A stretch of 26,721 nt of DNA. Origin: JAAGZL01 sp964628835. Its GTDB lineage: Bacteria; Pseudomonadota; Gammaproteobacteria; Chromatiales; Chromatiaceae. The position numbers and the translations under genes are program-made. Every line of letters starts with the position of its first letter. Within the stretch, counting starts at the first letter, position 1. The notes below the pieces were generated by a model. It had not been told where the DNA came from. It searched no databases and was given only the letters and a program-made list of their open reading frames with translations. Below, piece by piece: positions 23,280 to 26,721 of this stretch. The stretch is from assembly GCA_964628835.1 (NCBI GenBank), contig CAZVME010000045.1, positions 1 through 26,721 of the forward strand, read 5' to 3'.

Positions 23280-23322
23280 CTGCAAGCCCTTGGCCCACGC
23301 CGTTTGGGGGCGAAGGGTGCAG
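23280..23322. repeat. Long imperfect stem-loop
   Basis: CTGCA (23280-23284) pairs with TGCAG (23318-23322). After a 2-nt bulge, CCCTT (23287-23291) pairs with AAGGG (23313-23317), and GCCCA/TGGG can extend the stem inward. Confidence 0.5.
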
Positions 23323-23373
23323 TAGCGTAGTGCAGGCGGTAACGAAAGGTACGGCCACTAACGAAGCCGCAAA

Positions 23374-23402
23374 GCCAGTCTGCTGTTTTTTAGCAGTCTG
23401 GC
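23374..23402 (+). repeat. U-loop hairpin 1
   Basis: GCCAG (23374-23378) pairs with CTGGC (23398-23402) and CTGCT (23380-23384) with AGCAG (23392-23396), with a symmetrical T/T mismatch between the two helices. The loop is G followed by six T on the plus strand. Confidence 0.6.
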
Positions 23403-23441
23403 GACCTCTCAAGTTGGCAGCGGACTAGCCCGGCGCGGTGG

Positions 23442-23462
23442 TTGCTGATTTTTTATCAGCAA
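23442..23462 (+). repeat. U-loop hairpin 2
   Basis: TTGCTGAT (23442-23449) pairs perfectly with ATCAGCAA (23455-23462) around a TTTTT loop. It lies 21 bp beyond the stop of the restriction gene and lacks a T-tract in that gene's direction, so it is not a canonical terminator for it. Confidence 0.65.
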
Positions 23463-23483
23463 GCAGCGTGACGGGCGGTCAAA

Positions 23484-26165
23484 TCACTCTTTGTACTCAC
23501 GAAACCCGGTCAAAAGACTCTTAAAAGACTTAGGTGAATATTTCTCAAAATTTTCTTGATCCACATAAACAAAGTCATAGGCTGCATCTGACTGCATTGC
23601 ATTAATATCTTCACACCATTGGCGTAATCGTTGCGTCTTCAGTGGCACATCTAAATCTTCCTGCCCCTTGGTCTCAACCACAACCACCTTGCCATCAGTT
23701 AGCTTCACAAAAAAATCGGGATAGTAGTTTGAAATATCTCCATCTGCATTTACATAATCCAGTTTAAAGTGAACTGCTAAATAGTTCTTTGCATAGGAAA
23801 CAACATCACTGCAATCTTCCAGAAAACTCGCAAACTGAAGCTCAAAATGGCTGTCGCCTATTACACGATTAAATACACTCTTTTTCGGCATCAGATAGCC
23901 TTGATCTTTAACTACAAAAGGACGTGTCTGACGTAACTTGATAGTGTCTCTGATTTCTGCGTCACCCTTTTCCCTAACGGTCAGATCGTTGATTGCTTTC
24001 TTGAATGTCTCAATCACTGTCTTGGTAGCAACCAGTTCAGACAAATTACGCAACGTATTGGGTGATTCCATCTCAACTAATTGGCCAAATAGATCATCTC
24101 TCACAAAGCCTTTAATCTTTCCGTATAGCACGTCATAACCACTAACCAGCTGCAACTCCTTCATTATGGTCTGTGCAAAGTAACCAATCACACTTCGGTA
24201 GTCTGCCACCCCTGCGCTATCCAGAATCGTGGTGTGAGTTACTTCACCAGTAGTGATGTCCTTAAAAACAATCTCACGCTGTTGTTCCTCTGTGAATTGT
24301 TGGTAAGCAACAGCCTGGAAGCTCATTGAGCCTGAATCCAGATCAGTAAGATTTTTGTATTCCCGATATACCCGTGGTGTCAGTACCGGAATTTCAATAT
24401 CCAAGGCATCAATGTCTTTATTGACATTCTCATTATCAACTTCCACCACCAATGGCGTTTTGGGCTTGGTTCCTTCTCCCATCGGCTTACGTTCCAACTC
24501 AACGCCTTCAGCTTGTATCGACTCCACAAAGTCCATAAAGGCATCAGTGCCCACCACGCTGACGTACTCATCTACTGCACCGGGATACATCTTGCGCAGA
24601 CCACGGCCCAGAGTTTGCTCAGGTAAAATATTGCTTGTGGCAGTGTAAGCACGAAGCCCCACAATGGTGGTTACATTACGTACATCCCAACCTTCTTTGA
24701 GCATCAATACCGACACAATAACCTTATAGGGGCTATCTGCTGAATCTATCTCATTGGATTGCTTTCGCAACACCTCAAGCTCTTCTTTCTTTTTACCGGA
24801 TTTCGCTTCAGAAATCTCACCATTGTTTTTGGTATGAATCACCAATACCGCATCTTTTAAGTCCGGGTAGCGACCTTCAAGATACTCAGCTACATCATCA
24901 CAATTCTTGGTATCATCGGTCATCACAAACAAGATGGCCTTTTTGCCCATCTTTTCGTGCTCCTCATACGCCTTACGCCACTCGATCACCCCAAGGTCAA
25001 GATAATCGGCATATTTCTCGGTATATCGAACACTCTGCCGCTCTTCGAGCTTTGCGCGACTAGCAGCATCAGGAAGCACAGGATGCTTCACCACATTCTG
25101 AGAGATGGCTTCTACCAATGGATAATCTGAAACCGTCTGCACAAAAATGGCCCCATTGTTGTGCTTTGGTGTTGCAGTTACATCCAGTTGCAGACTGAGC
25201 GCATCATCTTTTTGTAATAATCGGTTATGGATATCCTCAATGGATTTGAACCAGGCTAGTTTAGAATCGTGGATATGGTGCGCCTCATCATTGAGCACCA
25301 TCAGCTCATCAATATCACGTACAATCTCACCCAAATCTACTGTGGAATCGGTGGTTGACCCTGTAGGTCTCTTCCCAAAATAATAATCCATCGTATTATC
25401 ATCATCGGGAGATGGTGGAATATCATCACCTGAATAGACGCGGTGAATATTAGTAAGAAAGATATTACCGGTAGGCCGTGTTATCCGCACTTCATCTTGC
25501 AAATGTAGGGTTAATTGAAACTCATCACGCCAGTTCTGCCCATCAAACCCATTATCGGGAATGGCTGGATCTTCGAAAAAGATACGCAAACCCTCAAAGT
25601 CTTTATAGATACGATCCAACACAATGATATTGGGCGCAATCACCAAGAAGTTACGCGCCAACTCTGAATCTGGTTCGTAGAGCTTATGGAAGTAACTCCA
25701 GACCAGAGCCAGGCTCATCACCTTTGTTTTGCCACTGCCTGTGGCCATCTTCACCACATAGCGCCGCCAACTTTCATCAAACATCTGGGCAGACACCGCA
25801 CCACTGCTATCAAAACGCATCAGGTCAAACTTGTCCTTAGCACCCACCACATCATAGAGATAGACTATGGTTTCCAAGGCTTCACGCTGAGCAAAATAGT
25901 ATTGGAAAGGGGCCATAGTGCCATCGGCCTGAGGCAATAGATGCGGCTCCTTAAACCACCAGTTCAACAGACTCTTGCTGGTTTCTGTTGCACCCACATA
26001 ACCACTATCACGAAACTCTTTTACTTTACGTCTAAGCTGATCCACCAATGGCGGCATAAGCTTATCTGCACTGGTCTCACGCAAAGCCTCATCAGCAGGA
26101 AACCAGCGAATCTCAGGGTCAAGTATTGCATGGGGGGAATCAGGAAAATCTTTGTGCAATGCCAT
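23484..26165 (-). CDS. Type III-like restriction endonuclease subunit (Res), SF2 helicase-nuclease
   Basis: Res subunits of Type III restriction systems couple an SF2 ATPase that moves along DNA to a nuclease, with specificity supplied by the Mod methyltransferase. The 893-residue protein has Walker A MATGSGKT at 140-147, DEAH at 293-296, motif III TATP at 330-333, EGWDVRNV near 491-498 and motif VI QTLGRGLRK at 517-525. A C-terminal PD-(D/E)xK nuclease is visible as PD816-817 with E831 and K833 in VVVVETKG. All motifs appear intact, so it should be active. The ATG at 26163-26165 has GGAGGG upstream and lies 2 bp after the stop of the upstream gene. The region is more AT-rich than the chromosomal genes, consistent with acquisition with the integrase. 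Confidence 0.9.
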   Translation of the reverse strand: MALHKDFPDSPHAILDPEIRWFPADEALRETSADKLMPPLVDQLRRKVKEFRDSGYVGATETSKSLLNWWFKEPHLLPQADGTMAPFQYYFAQREALETIVYLYDVVGAKDKFDLMRFDSSGAVSAQMFDESWRRYVVKMATGSGKTKVMSLALVWSYFHKLYEPDSELARNFLVIAPNIIVLDRIYKDFEGLRIFFEDPAIPDNGFDGQNWRDEFQLTLHLQDEVRITRPTGNIFLTNIHRVYSGDDIPPSPDDDNTMDYYFGKRPTGSTTDSTVDLGEIVRDIDELMVLNDEAHHIHDSKLAWFKSIEDIHNRLLQKDDALSLQLDVTATPKHNNGAIFVQTVSDYPLVEAISQNVVKHPVLPDAASRAKLEERQSVRYTEKYADYLDLGVIEWRKAYEEHEKMGKKAILFVMTDDTKNCDDVAEYLEGRYPDLKDAVLVIHTKNNGEISEAKSGKKKEELEVLRKQSNEIDSADSPYKVIVSVLMLKEGWDVRNVTTIVGLRAYTATSNILPEQTLGRGLRKMYPGAVDEYVSVVGTDAFMDFVESIQAEGVELERKPMGEGTKPKTPLVVEVDNENVNKDIDALDIEIPVLTPRVYREYKNLTDLDSGSMSFQAVAYQQFTEEQQREIVFKDITTGEVTHTTILDSAGVADYRSVIGYFAQTIMKELQLVSGYDVLYGKIKGFVRDDLFGQLVEMESPNTLRNLSELVATKTVIETFKKAINDLTVREKGDAEIRDTIKLRQTRPFVVKDQGYLMPKKSVFNRVIGDSHFELQFASFLEDCSDVVSYAKNYLAVHFKLDYVNADGDISNYYPDFFVKLTDGKVVVVETKGQEDLDVPLKTQRLRQWCEDINAMQSDAAYDFVYVDQENFEKYSPKSFKSLLTGFREYKE

Positions 26166-26167
26166 GC

Positions 26168-26721
26168 CTATTTCCCTCCCACATTCACATCAATAATCGT
26201 CATGGTGTCATTACCGAAGATATCCACCACCTTCACGGCAATCTTGAATCTACCAGACGCAGACTCATGCACAACACTGGTTAGTTCCAGTGACCTATCT
26301 TTCTTGGTGCGGAAACTCTGCCATTCATTCTCGAATATATAGTCACCAGTCCACTGTTCTTCGGTTTCGCCTGTCTCCTCGTTCTGAACCCGGATAATCT
26401 CGCGCTTGCTCTCAAAGTCAAAATCCACAGACCAATAATCAATCCAATCTGTCCAATGTTGGGTAAGCTGTTCACGGCTGATGATGCCATCCTTGTCCTT
26501 AACCACCTTTACGATCTGCCCCTTCTCTACCACGATACGGTTGCCCTTCTTCTTAAGTGATTCCTCGGCATTGGCAATAGAATCCTGTGAGTAGAAGACA
26601 GAAAAATCGGTCAGCTCCACCGCCACTGTATTCCGTTTCACATGGGGCTTCACCTCAATGAAAGAGACTAAGCGAGTCTTTGATCTCGTGATGCCTTTTG
26701 GGACATCCAAGTCCCCAAAAG
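26168..26721 (-). CDS. C-terminal part of a probable Type III-like DNA methyltransferase (Mod), cut by the window edge
   Basis: The frame is open to the last base of the window with no stop, so the gene begins beyond 26721. Visible are about 184 C-terminal residues ending VVDIFGNDTMTIIDVNVGGK. No catalytic motif (DPPY or FxGxG) falls inside this part. The Mod assignment rests on position and on my impression that this tail resembles the end of site-specific methyltransferases paired with Res. It lies 2 bp upstream of res on the same strand, the usual mod-res order. Another specificity or accessory subunit remains possible. Confidence 0.6.
   Translation of the reverse strand, partial: FGDLDVPKGITRSKTRLVSFIEVKPHVKRNTVAVELTDFSVFYSQDSIANAEESLKKKGNRIVVEKGQIVKVVKDKDGIISREQLTQHWTDWIDYWSVDFDFESKREIIRVQNEETGETEEQWTGDYIFENEWQSFRTKKDRSLELTSVVHESASGRFKIAVKVVDIFGNDTMTIIDVNVGGK

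Larger units (their letters stand above)
23042..23483. other. 442-bp non-coding stretch rich in stem-loops
   Basis: No gene is convincing here. Overlapping 89- and 100-codon frames exist on the two strands (23159-23428 plus, 23110-23412 minus), but neither has a ribosome binding site or a recognisable domain. The stretch instead carries at least four hairpins, listed separately, a GCCCC-TT-GGGGC dyad 14 bp after the integrase stop (23055-23066), and three copies of TAACGAA (from 23230, 23340 and 23359). It is more GC-rich than the restriction gene beside it. A structured RNA or a set of recombination or replication sites are the main options. Confidence 0.5.

Noticed and set aside
23227..23365. 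TAACGAA repeats considered as a CRISPR array or integron attC sites
   Set aside because: The copies are short and irregularly spaced, without uniform spacers. The ends of the nested stem do not match the attC core-site pattern.
23159..23428. 89-codon plus-strand frame and the overlapping 100-codon minus-strand frame in the structured region
   Set aside because: Neither has a ribosome binding site, and both run through perfect hairpins with biased composition. A structured element explains the sequence better, although homology could revive one of them.
23484..26721. Possibility of a BREX or DISARM system
   Set aside because: Only a Res-like helicase-nuclease and a partial upstream partner are visible. 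No Pgl, BrxC or DrmA/B-like protein is seen. A Type III-like pair is the simplest reading within the window.

Overview
The window looks like a chromosome segment of a sulfur-oxidising gammaproteobacterium. The evidence is a dissimilatory-type ATP sulfurylase (sat), the gammaproteobacterial smpB/ratA/rnfH/bamE block, lapAB, a tmRNA with the tag ANDDNYALAA, and a CIRCE-controlled hrcA-grpE-dnaK-dnaJ operon as found in Chromatiales-like lineages. This placement is inference from gene content. No rRNA is present to confirm it.

Layout: 33-2390 (minus strand) holds a truncated Sir2-family gene, a nudF-like Nudix hydrolase and sat. 2748-5352 (minus) holds a secreted ComEA-like helix-hairpin-helix protein, pyrF, lapB and lapA. 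5497-6579 (minus) is a fliK hook-length gene with no other flagellar gene nearby. 6675-7478 (minus) is dapB. 7551-12567 (minus) is dnaJ, dnaK, grpE and hrcA, transcribed from a strong promoter next to a perfect CIRCE operator at 12602-12628. nadK and recN (12859-15403, plus) diverge from it. fur (minus) and bamE (plus) are divergent around 15900. rnfH, ratA and an NSS-family transporter (minus) form an overlapping cluster, with smpB diverging from it. A small BA14K-like secreted protein and a lamin-tail-domain protein with a C-terminal sorting tail lie between smpB and the tmRNA gene ssrA (21284-21659).

From the 3' end of ssrA rightwards the window appears to be a genomic island that continues past the right edge. 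It contains an integrase with repeated sites in front of it, a 442-bp non-coding stretch rich in nested inverted repeats, and a Type III-like restriction subunit. The restriction subunit is coupled to the C-terminal part of its probable methyltransferase, which runs off the window. The island genes look visibly more AT-rich than recN or dnaK.

Functional links: smpB and ssrA together supply trans-translation. HrcA should repress its own operon through CIRCE. nudF and the sir2 fragment both concern NAD/ADP-ribose metabolism. The least explained segment is the structured non-coding region at 23042-23483. Other points worth following are the leader hairpin of the NSS transporter, the Shine-Dalgarno-masking hairpin of fur, the repeat-bearing BamE tail and the interrupted sir2 gene at the left edge.
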